DNA of 24,861 nt from contig JAVBLA010000032.1 in the NCBI GenBank assembly GCA_031553775.1, forward strand, positions 1-24,861. Reading direction: 5' to 3'. A program made the position numbers and the translations under genes. Origin of the DNA: JAISFI01 sp031553775 (GTDB taxonomy: Bacteria > Bacteroidota > Bacteroidia > Bacteroidales > Azobacteroidaceae). The notes under the pieces were generated by a model. It was not told the DNA's origin and made no database searches. It worked only from the letters and a program-made list of their open reading frames with translations. Below are positions 1-7,700 of this stretch, piece after piece; positions within the stretch are counted from its first letter, which is position 1, and every line of letters starts with the position of its first letter.

Positions 1-36
1 GGTACTGCGCACAAGTGGGAGAGTAGGTAGCTGCCG
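1..36 (+). rRNA. rrf: 5S ribosomal RNA, 3' end (partial)
   Basis: The first 36 bases match the 3' part of a Bacteroidales 5S rRNA: a GGTACTGC segment, then AAGTGGGAGAGTAGGT, then a short closing-helix strand. The 5' two thirds lie outside the window. A strong terminator starts 13 bases later, as expected at the end of a 16S-23S-5S operon. The exact 3' end is inferred. Confidence 0.85.
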
Positions 37-48
37 TTTTATTGAGAG

Positions 49-91
49 AGCAGGTTGTTTGGCGGAAAGCCGGATGACCTGCTTTTTTTTT
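49..91 (+). terminator. Rho-independent terminator of the rRNA operon
   Basis: AGCAGGT (49-55) pairs perfectly with ACCTGCT (77-83). The loop contains a second small stem, GGC (61-63) with GCC (69-71). A run of eight to nine T follows directly (83-91). It closes the rRNA operon before tdk. Confidence 0.85.
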
Positions 92-99
92 AGGCAAAA

Positions 100-127
100 A
101 TGAAGAATGAAAAATGAAGAATGAAGA
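100..127. repeat. Heptamer tandem array ATGAARA x4
   Basis: Four consecutive 7-bp units, ATGAAGA, ATGAAAA, ATGAAGA, ATGAAGA, in perfect register just after the rRNA terminator. It is the first of several unrelated 7-bp arrays in this window. No coding role is seen. Confidence 0.8.
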
Positions 128-171
128 ATTGGGGACTGGTGCTTTTAACCAGGAAAGAATCTCCCCTGCCA

Positions 172-196
172 TAACCCTTACCTCTAACCCTTACCT
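172..196. repeat. 13-bp direct repeat, two copies
   Basis: TAACCCTTACCTC (172-184) is followed at once by TAACCCTTACCT (185-196). It lies in the spacer between the rRNA operon and tdk. Function is unknown. Confidence 0.7.
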
Positions 197-221
197 GCTC
201 CGCCCTGAAATATTTCTTGAT

Positions 222-242
222 TCTTAACTCTTAACTCTTAAC
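222..242. repeat. Heptamer tandem array TCTTAAC x3
   Basis: Three perfect copies of TCTTAAC, with a degenerate copy (TTCTTGA) just upstream at 214-220. The array ends 7 bp before the putative -7 box of tdk, so it occupies the place where a -33 element would sit. A change in copy number would alter what lies at -33. Confidence 0.75.
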
Positions 243-249
243 TTTTTCG

Positions 250-257
250 TATGTTTG
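250..257 (+). promoter_or_regulatory. Candidate -7 element of the tdk promoter
   Basis: TATGTTTG fits the Bacteroidetes -7 consensus TAnnTTTG exactly and lies 20-30 nt before the possible tdk starts. No good TTTG is present at the expected -33 position, which falls in the heptamer array, so the call rests on the -7 box alone. Confidence 0.45.
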
Positions 258-277
258 TTCTTTCAATAATTATATAA

Positions 278-871
278 ATGCGTTTTATGGTTCTTTTTTC
301 CGAATCGAATATACAAGGGATGGCCCACCGGGGTAGGATTGAAGTGATTTGTGGATCGATGTTTTCTGGTAAAACGGAGGAGCTGATTCGTCGCCTGAAC
401 AGGGCGAAGTTTGCTAAGCAGCGGGTGGAGATCTTCAAACCGGCAATTGATGTAAGGTATGCGGTGGATGGAGTTGTTTCGCACGATCAGAATGCGATCA
501 TGTGTACTCCTGTTGAAAATTCGGCAAATATACTGTTGCTTTCTTCCGAAGTGGATGTGGTGGGTATCGATGAAGCACAGTTTTTTGATGAAGGACTCCT
601 GGATATCTGTACTCAATTGGCTGATAATGGTATCCGGGTGATTGTGGCCGGATTGGATATGGATTTTAAACGGCAGCCTTTCGGACCCATGCCTGCATTA
701 TGTGCCATAGCAGACGAAGTTTCCAAAGTACATGCGATCTGCGTAAAATGTGGCCAACTGGCATCTTATTCCCATCGAACGGTACATAATGAAAAATTGG
801 TATTACTGGGAGAAAAAGAAGAGTATGAACCACTTTGCAGAAAATGCTATATAGATGCTTCCAAAGAATAG
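278..871 (+). CDS. tdk: Thymidine kinase (type II)
   Basis: Phosphorylates thymidine to dTMP with ATP in the cytosolic nucleoside salvage pathway. The 197-residue product has the family P-loop GSMFSGKT (residues 26-33), the DEAQFF motif (98-103) whose Glu99 is the expected catalytic base, and the zinc-binding lasso cysteines C155/C158 and C187/C190. Length is normal for the family. The start is ambiguous: ATG at 278 gives MRFMVLFSE, while ATG at 287 gives MVLFSE, the N-terminus I remember for Bacteroides homologues. Both lie just after the -7 box at 250-257. The gene stands alone between the rRNA terminator and a convergent response regulator gene 39 nt away. Nothing suggests inactivation. 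Confidence 0.95.
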   Translation: MRFMVLFSESNIQGMAHRGRIEVICGSMFSGKTEELIRRLNRAKFAKQRVEIFKPAIDVRYAVDGVVSHDQNAIMCTPVENSANILLLSSEVDVVGIDEAQFFDEGLLDICTQLADNGIRVIVAGLDMDFKRQPFGPMPALCAIADEVSKVHAICVKCGQLASYSHRTVHNEKLVLLGEKEEYEPLCRKCYIDASKE

Positions 872-879
872 AAAATAAT

Positions 880-907
880 TTTTCACTTTTCGTTTTTCGT
901 TTTTCAC
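880..907. repeat. Heptamer tandem array TTTTCRY x4
   Basis: Four units in register: TTTTCAC, TTTTCGT, TTTTCGT, TTTTCAC. They fill almost the whole 39-bp gap between the convergent tdk and response regulator genes. There is no hairpin here, so neither gene has a conventional intrinsic terminator in the gap. Confidence 0.8.
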
Positions 908-910
908 TTC

Positions 911-1672
911 TTAATATTTTATTTCTTTGAGCTGTTTCAATGCTCCCGCGGATACTCCCACTTCGTATTTGGCAGAAGGAGTGAGGATTTGTATGGTGGA
1001 GTTACGGGCATTGATCCGGCGGACATACAATTTATTAACGATAATACTTTTTCCGGCGCGAATGAAGATATCTTTCGGTAAAGCCTGTTCTATTTCTCCG
1101 AGACGTTCGAAAATTTCCTCATATTCCCCGTTGGCCAAAGCCATTCTTGCATAATTACGGTCGCCTTCCACATAAGCAATATCTTCAGCTTTGACTAACA
1201 ACAATCCGCTGAGATTTTTGAAACGGTACATCTTTTCCTGTTGGATAGTGTTTATCAGCCTGTGCACCTCGATGGAGTTATTACTTTTCTTTTTAAATCT
1301 TTCTATTGCTACAGAGAGATTTTCTATCAATATGGGTTTGATCAGGTAATCGATGGCAGATAAACGAATGGCATTCAGCAGGTATTCGGAATCGTTGTAG
1401 GCGGTTGTGAAGATAATACCCGGTGGAGTGAAGGTTTCGCAGGTGAGCTGGTCTAACTGGTCTGCCAGCCACAATCCGTTTTTATTGGGCAGATTGATGT
1501 CCAAAAACAGCAAATGCGGTTGATGTCTCAGTATTTCTACCAGGGCTGATTCTGCATTTTCACAGGCTTTGATCACCTCTACTTCGGGATGATATTCTTT
1601 TAATTTTTGCAGGAGGGTTTCACGGGGGTGAAACTCGTCTTCCACAATGATAGCCTTGATTACTTCTGCCAT
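911..1672 (-). CDS. LytTR-family response regulator
   Basis: Cytoplasmic DNA-binding partner of the histidine kinase encoded just upstream. Residues 5-125 form a receiver domain: acidic pair E11/D12, phospho-acceptor D58 in LLFLDINLP, T90 in IIFTTAY and K112 in YLIKPI. After a short linker, residues about 150-253 form a LytTR domain, recognised from AEDIAYVEGDRNYARM and the later FIRAGKSIIVN segment. Length (253) is normal. The gene starts 68 nt after the kinase stop with no promoter-like CAAAnnTA on the + strand of the gap, so the two are probably co-transcribed. Target genes cannot be read from the sequence; the two giant surface-protein genes upstream are the obvious candidates by proximity (inference). 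Confidence 0.93.
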   Translation of the reverse strand: MAEVIKAIIVEDEFHPRETLLQKLKEYHPEVEVIKACENAESALVEILRHQPHLLFLDINLPNKNGLWLADQLDQLTCETFTPPGIIFTTAYNDSEYLLNAIRLSAIDYLIKPILIENLSVAIERFKKKSNNSIEVHRLINTIQQEKMYRFKNLSGLLLVKAEDIAYVEGDRNYARMALANGEYEEIFERLGEIEQALPKDIFIRAGKSIIVNKLYVRRINARNSTIQILTPSAKYEVGVSAGALKQLKEIKY

Positions 1673-1740
1673 AGCTTTATTTTTTGGAAAGGGCTTACTG
1701 GCTGATTTGCTGATTTTACCGGTTTATCCCTTTGTTTTTA

Positions 1741-4647
1741 TCAGCGATATACATAATTGTAGGGGATTTCGATAATGAAACAGGTGCCGCAAGGTGTATC
1801 CCCATCGTATAAGTCAACGGTATTCCGTATGATTTTCGTTTTATTCAGGCTGTTATAGATATCGATCTGCCTGTTAAGGATTTCCAATCCCTGCTTGGTA
1901 CTGCGGGTATTCCGATCGGCAGCCGCTTTTCTTCCGATACCATTATCTTCCACCCGGATTTCTACTCTTTCTTCCTTTTGTCTGGCTGAAATATGCAGTT
2001 TGCATTCTGATGTACGACCTGAGAATCCATGCTTGATGGCGTTTTCGCAATAAGTGTGCAATACCATATTCGGTAGCTGGATTTGTTGCGGATTTACTTT
2101 CGGATCGATCTCGATGGTATATTCGAACTTATCCACATAACGGAGTTTTTCTAATTGGAGAAATAATTGCGTATATTCTAGTTCATCCTGGAGATTGCGA
2201 GATGCTTTGTCTACTTCCCGCAGGGTACGCCCGATAAATTCAGAATAAATATTCAGCAGGCGATTGGCTTCTTCCTTTGAGAAGTTCATGATGTAATATT
2301 CGATAGCCGAAAGCACATTGGCATTGAAATGCGGAATAGAGCGCAGGCGGATACTCCGGATACGTAGCTCGTTCAGTTCTTTTTCCGTTTCCAATTGTTG
2401 TAGCAGGCGTTTGTTCTTTTTTTGCTGGATATACAATGCCAGCCCGGTACTGATAAACATCAACGAAAGGACACTCACCGCGAGAAACCACCAGGTTTGC
2501 CAGAATGCAGGACGAATGGAAAAACGGATCGTTTGGACTTCACTACGGGAATCGTCGGATCCAGCATTGGCGCGGGCTTCGAATATATAATCTCCCGGAG
2601 GTAAATTATTGAAAGTAACTTCTTTGTTTGAAGAAGGTTGGCTCCATTCGTTTTGGAATCCGACCAGACGGAAAGTGTACCTGACACTTTCCGTTGCCGA
2701 ATATTTCAATCCGATAAAGGAAAAACGAATATTTCGTTGCTTGTAAGAAAGTGCTCCCTTTTCGAGATCAGCTTTGTACCAGTGTACATTATCGGTCGAT
2801 GCTTCACTATTCAGGATATGAAACAGGGGAGGAGCATTTTCCCGGATTAACTTTCTGGGATCGAAAGCAACTAAGCAATCGGTAAAAGGCACCCATAAGG
2901 TACCCTGGCTGTCCCTATACAAACCATGCGCCTGCGCTTCCTGTGCAGTTAACCCGTTCCGGTGATTATAGAATAGAAAGCCGGTTTTTCCTGAAGATGC
3001 ATAGAGTTGCAGGTCCATAATGTAAATACCCTGGATAGTCGCGATCAGCAGGTGATCCGGATCGATTGCCAGAAGACTTTGTATAAAATCTCCTTTGAAT
3101 TGGTGTACGGTAATGATACTGTCGTTCGCCAACAGATTCAGGCGGTTTTCACTTCCCGACCAGATCCTGTTCTGTTTATCCAGACAGATGGGCACGGTGA
3201 AATTAGTGTTTTTATTTTTTATCAGCCGCACGCTGTCACCGCTTACAATACTGATTCCGAAGCTTCCGCTGATGTACCAATGGCCTTTTGAGTCTATCAA
3301 AAGATCTTGCAAATCAGGCTGCTTGAAAAAATCTTCAGAGAAAAAACGGAGCGATTTTCCATATTTGTCACATTGATGCACCCCTTTGGGGGTCAGTACC
3401 AGAATTTCGTTATTTGCAGATGGGAGTACACGGCAATATCCTTCTGTGTCGGGAGGAAAACCAGCCCAGGAAAATCGTTTCTGATCGTAAATCAACAGGT
3501 CGTTATCCCTTGGAAAATAGAGTCGCCCATCGATGGCGGCTGCTCCGAAGAGGAAAGAACTGGATTTAGTCATGGGATAATGCATAAACTCTGCTTTACC
3601 TTTTGTTTCGCGGATCAATTTTCCATAATATGTTCCGAACCAGTAGGTTCCTACCGGATATTCCAGGATATTTTTGACTACATCATTTTCTATAGAATAA
3701 TTTTTAAAATCAAATTGCAGGTAATTATATAATCCATTTTGCGACGCGATCCAGAGATTCCCTTCTCTGTCGTACAGCATATCCCAGTTTCCTCCTTTAC
3801 AATCGGGAACCAGTGTTTCCAACTGTTGATTCCGGAACCGGTAAATAGAGAAGAAGTCTTTGATGATCAGGCTTCCGTCGGATGCTTCCACTGCCTGTTT
3901 ATGACTGGCAAATTTGCAGGAAAATATTTTTTTGCACTGGTTGCCATTTAATTGGTATATGCCGTCGCTATTGAGTCCTAAGAGTCCGAGGGTGCTGTGT
4001 TTAACAAATGCTTCTATTGCCAGTTGCGGAATAAAAGTAGTTTGCTGTTTTTGAATATCATAGATGTTCAGACCTTTCAGGGAAGGCATATACATCATGT
4101 TGTTTGCAATATCGAGGTAAGGCTTACTTTCTCCGATCTGATCCAGTTCAGGCGATTCAAGGACGGTAATCAACGAATCTTCCTGCCAGTGCATTAAAAA
4201 CTTGTGAGAGGCATCGGCATTCTCAAATATAAGATAACCTTCCGGTAGGTTTCTGGAATTGAAAGTGTTCAGGAAAATATCTTCAGGTACCAGCCGGACA
4301 GACCGGATGGAATCGTTCGCATACACTACAAAAGCATCATGGTAGGTATAGGCCCTGACGTGTCCTTCAGGATCCGTATCAAAGTACAGAATGTTGATGG
4401 CGGTTTCCGATAGGAAGGAAGTAAATGTAAATCCGTCGAAGCGGCAGAAGCCTTTGTAGGTTCCCAGCCAGATAAAGCCTTGCTTGTCCTGATACAGGGT
4501 TTCCAGTAACAGGTTCGGCATACCGTCGCGCAAATCATAGCGCCGGTTACTATATTCCATGCGGATGACTTCTTTTTCTCCGGCAAAAACGGGAGATCCG
4601 GCAAATAGCAGCAATAACAGTGAAAAAACAATAGCCTGTGTCTTCAT
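1741..4647 (-). CDS. LytS-like sensor histidine kinase with periplasmic two-component propeller
   Basis: Membrane sensor kinase of 968 residues. A signal peptide (1-22, ending SPVFA) is followed by propeller-type repeats such as DKQGFIWLGTYKGFCRFDG, REGNLWIASQNGLYNY and SQGTLWVPFTDCLVAFDP. Next come a Y_Y_Y domain (about 635-715) and one transmembrane helix (about 719-741). The cytoplasmic part has a His_kinase (PF06580-type) box with H773 in IPHFNANVLSAIEYY, then an ATPase domain with N-box ENAIKH (N869) and G1 box DNGIG (901-905). It lacks the C-terminal AraC and receiver domains of the larger hybrid kinases; a separate LytTR regulator follows. The H-box departs from the usual QxxPHFLFNxLN. 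The ligand is unknown. The sensor faces the same periplasm through which the two giant T9SS cargo proteins pass. Confidence 0.92.
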   Translation of the reverse strand: MKTQAIVFSLLLLLFAGSPVFAGEKEVIRMEYSNRRYDLRDGMPNLLLETLYQDKQGFIWLGTYKGFCRFDGFTFTSFLSETAINILYFDTDPEGHVRAYTYHDAFVVYANDSIRSVRLVPEDIFLNTFNSRNLPEGYLIFENADASHKFLMHWQEDSLITVLESPELDQIGESKPYLDIANNMMYMPSLKGLNIYDIQKQQTTFIPQLAIEAFVKHSTLGLLGLNSDGIYQLNGNQCKKIFSCKFASHKQAVEASDGSLIIKDFFSIYRFRNQQLETLVPDCKGGNWDMLYDREGNLWIASQNGLYNYLQFDFKNYSIENDVVKNILEYPVGTYWFGTYYGKLIRETKGKAEFMHYPMTKSSSFLFGAAAIDGRLYFPRDNDLLIYDQKRFSWAGFPPDTEGYCRVLPSANNEILVLTPKGVHQCDKYGKSLRFFSEDFFKQPDLQDLLIDSKGHWYISGSFGISIVSGDSVRLIKNKNTNFTVPICLDKQNRIWSGSENRLNLLANDSIITVHQFKGDFIQSLLAIDPDHLLIATIQGIYIMDLQLYASSGKTGFLFYNHRNGLTAQEAQAHGLYRDSQGTLWVPFTDCLVAFDPRKLIRENAPPLFHILNSEASTDNVHWYKADLEKGALSYKQRNIRFSFIGLKYSATESVRYTFRLVGFQNEWSQPSSNKEVTFNNLPPGDYIFEARANAGSDDSRSEVQTIRFSIRPAFWQTWWFLAVSVLSLMFISTGLALYIQQKKNKRLLQQLETEKELNELRIRSIRLRSIPHFNANVLSAIEYYIMNFSKEEANRLLNIYSEFIGRTLREVDKASRNLQDELEYTQLFLQLEKLRYVDKFEYTIEIDPKVNPQQIQLPNMVLHTYCENAIKHGFSGRTSECKLHISARQKEERVEIRVEDNGIGRKAAADRNTRSTKQGLEILNRQIDIYNSLNKTKIIRNTVDLYDGDTPCGTCFIIEIPYNYVYR

Positions 4648-4662
4648 GTGTTTTCAAAAATA

Positions 4663-4697
4663 CGGCATGGACAAAAATACGATTTTTATCCATGCCG
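4663..4697 (-). terminator. Intrinsic terminator after the cohesin gene
   Basis: The 35-bp stretch is a near-perfect palindrome: CGGCATGGA (4663-4671) pairs with TCCATGCCG (4689-4697), then after one mismatch AAAAAT (4673-4678) pairs with ATTTTT (4682-4687) around a 3-nt loop. On the minus strand a TATTTTT tract follows. It begins 7 nt after the stop codon of the giant gene and ends 15 nt before the kinase ATG, so it is both a terminator and part of the kinase 5' region. Confidence 0.8.
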
Positions 4698-4701
4698 CAA
4701 A
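4672..4701 (-). promoter_or_regulatory. Candidate promoter of the histidine kinase, overlapping the terminator
   Basis: On the minus strand TTTG (4701-4698) is followed after 18 nt by TATTTTTG (4679-4672), an exact TAnnTTTG -7 box. Transcription would start near 4666, about 20 nt before the kinase ATG at 4647. The -7 box is in the hairpin. A second TATTTTTG at 4662-4655 is too close to the ATG to give a leader. Spacing is slightly short of the 19-21 nt norm. Confidence 0.5.
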
Positions 4702-4704
4702 TAA

Positions 4705-7700
4705 TCATTTCAGAATAATTTTTCCGGTTTCTCTGAAACCTTCACCTATAATACGAATTAAATACATTCCTTTGGGTAACATAGAGATATTGAAATCTCC
4801 TTTCCCATTGGTTTCCATTACATTCCATTCGCGAACGAAGACGGTTTGCCCCATTGTATTGCTTAAACTGACGGTCAGTTTTTCTGTAATGGAGTTTTCC
4901 GTAGTGATATAGAAGATCCCGTTTGTCGGATTCGGATAGATAGAATAGCTGATATTCTGATTTCCGATAACAGGAATACCTGTCAGTGTTACTGATATTT
5001 CGTCCGATAAGCTGCTACAACCCCATGCGTTGGTGGCCGATACACTGTACAATCCGTCCTGATCGGCTATGTATGAAGCTCCGGTAGCTCCTTCGATGGA
5101 GGTTCCATTAAAATACCATTGGTTACCTGCACTGACACTGGAATATAGAGTGTCTTTTCGATTGCTGACAACCGGTTTTTCAAAAGAGACTACACTCCAT
5201 TCTATGGAAGCTGATTTACCGGAACCTGCCAGTCCGCTGTTGTATTTATGCAATTGGCTCAGGTCTACACATAAATTATAGGAACCGGAAGCATTGGCTA
5301 CCACATTCAATCCTGTAATGCTGTACTGGTTTCCGGAGATCTTATTAATCTGCAGATTGTCTGTCGCCATGCTCTTACCATTGTGTGTCAGAGACAGTGC
5401 ATTTTTATTCCATCCAGTTGTCTCAACTGCATCCGAGAATGTCAGTTTTACCTCTTCAGGAGTTTCGCAGAAGCTCGAGCGCAGCAGGTTTTCCCAGGAT
5501 GCTGTCAATGGAACATTGTCGATATAGACCTGCAGTTCGGAAGTATTAGAGAATCCCCGTTTGTCGATTGTTTTAGCTACCAGCGTTACATTACCGGTCG
5601 ATTTCAATTCTACAGGAACCGAGAGTCGTTGCGGATTTTCCGAATAGATCTGTTTCAGCAGTATTTCTGTTCCCACGCTTTTTTCATAAATTTCGACAGA
5701 GATATCTGCTTGCGATATATCCATGGAGACCGTCAGGGATCGGGTAGAGGTGATACCGTCCGTGGAAGAGTGTCCCAGATCGGGGCTAATGGCTAAGTTC
5801 GTTGCTTTAGCCGGTAGCGAACGGTCTACTTTCCATGAAAATTCACTGGTTCCGGTACCTTTATTCCCATAGGTATCTTCAACTCCGGACAGGTCGAGTA
5901 TCATCCGGTAGTTTTTCTCGATGTAGGTGATATCTTTCAATCCGCCAATGAAATATTTATCTCCGGTTATTTTTTTGATGGAGACGAAGGATATCGGTTC
6001 CTGCATATTGTTGGCAAAGCATTGGAGCTGTTCCAATGGCAGGTTTTTGATCTCTTCGTTGAATACCACATAGAATCCGGTGAGATGTTGTTCATCCAGG
6101 CCTCCGGTATAGTCGGGCGACCAGGAAAGCAGCGCCGGACCTGTCCGGTCTACCAACCAGTCGAAAGTTTGTACGGTCTGGCTGCTTTTTCCACCGGCAG
6201 ATTGCACTCCGCTCAGATCTGCCTTTAAGGTATAATTGCCGTCGGGTTCATTCAGCGACTGGAGATTTTCTAATTTGAACCACATTTGTTCTTCTCCTAA
6301 AGGATAAATGGTGATGCCTGTGACTGGAGTAGAATTTTCGTTTCGTTCGATACTAAAGGCAGCTGCTGTAAACGTTTCCGGTTTAACGGGCATATTGAAT
6401 TTCAGTCTCAGGGTATCGATCGGAGTGCCCAGTGTTTCATCGATTCCTTGTACTTCGGCAATGGCCGGAAAATCGAACATTTGTGTCCATGATGCTTGTT
6501 TCCCGCTTGTTCCGAAGTTGCCGAGCAGGTCGGAGATACCGGCAGCCTGTACGGTCATTACATAATATCCGCTGGCTTTTGTCAATGCTGAAATATCTAC
6601 TAAATAAGAGGATGTACGTCCGGAGACTTTACCGATTTCTATCCTTTCATCAGCAATATTTTCACCACCCTGACAACGCAGAACGATATCTTCGTAGGTA
6701 AACGAATCCGGATCGATTTCCTTGTTGAAAGTGACCACCACATGTTGAACCGGCGTAGTGGTGAGTTTTACAGGTACATTCTCGAATTGGGTTACCGCCG
6801 GAGGATCCTGGTCGATGGCTTCGAATAATAAAGTATAGCCGGCAGTGCTCTGGATATTGTCTGTAAAATGCAGTTTATTTTCGTAGACAGGTTCTTTTCC
6901 ATCTAACAAGGTACATCCGGTTTGCCAGAAATTGGTCAGTGGAATAGATTTTCCGTCATTTCGTGTTACGGAAGTCAGCCGGAAGCGGTTGCTGCCCGGA
7001 TCGTCGATTATTCCGTAGTTCCAGCCGGGCTTGGAGGCTTGTACCGACAATTGTACCGAGAGTTTTCCTGCAATGGCATTTCCATCGGTTTCAGCTATCA
7101 ATACCGGAGAAACATCGGTCATGGAGCCGTCGGAAAAATAAATTGCATCCGGTGTGTCGTTGGCATCTGTGATATCGTTTACTAAGAAATCGTTGACACC
7201 ATCGTCATCGCTTGTAATACTTCGGATCAGTTCGTGTACCGATATGTCTTCCACCAGGCTCAGGTTCGCGTTGCCATAGCTGTTCAGGTGCGTTACTTTG
7301 GCTTCGTACGATACGAAGTGTCCGAGCAGGCTACTGGTGAACCACCATTGTCCGACACCTGTTTTTCCGGGATCGATATTTCCGAAATCGATATTGGTGA
7401 TACCTAATTCTTTTGCTTTTCCATTGAAGCTGGTACCAATAATTTCAAAGTGAATGCTCAATCCTTTTTCATTGTCAATAATTTCCGGCTGGGCGGAGCT
7501 GATTTTAACGTTTTTAGCTATTCCGGCTCCTTTGTTGTGAATCAGAACGGCTAATTCTGCCGGCAAAGATGGCTCAACGATGTCCGGAGTCAAGGCATCA
7601 TCTCCGAATACATTCCGTTGCAGGAAGTAGCGGAGATAGAGGTTTGGGCTCGGGTTGACCTGTAAGGTGATCGGCGCCAACGGTTTGCTGACCTTTTCGT

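Noticed and set aside
100..127. Repeat arrays as CRISPR
   Set aside because: Units are 7 or 13 bp, directly adjacent with no spacers, and no cas gene is present.
1673..1740. Independent promoter for the response regulator
   Set aside because: No CAAAnnTA (TAnnTTTG on the minus strand) is present in the 68-bp gap; only a short GCTGATTT direct repeat.
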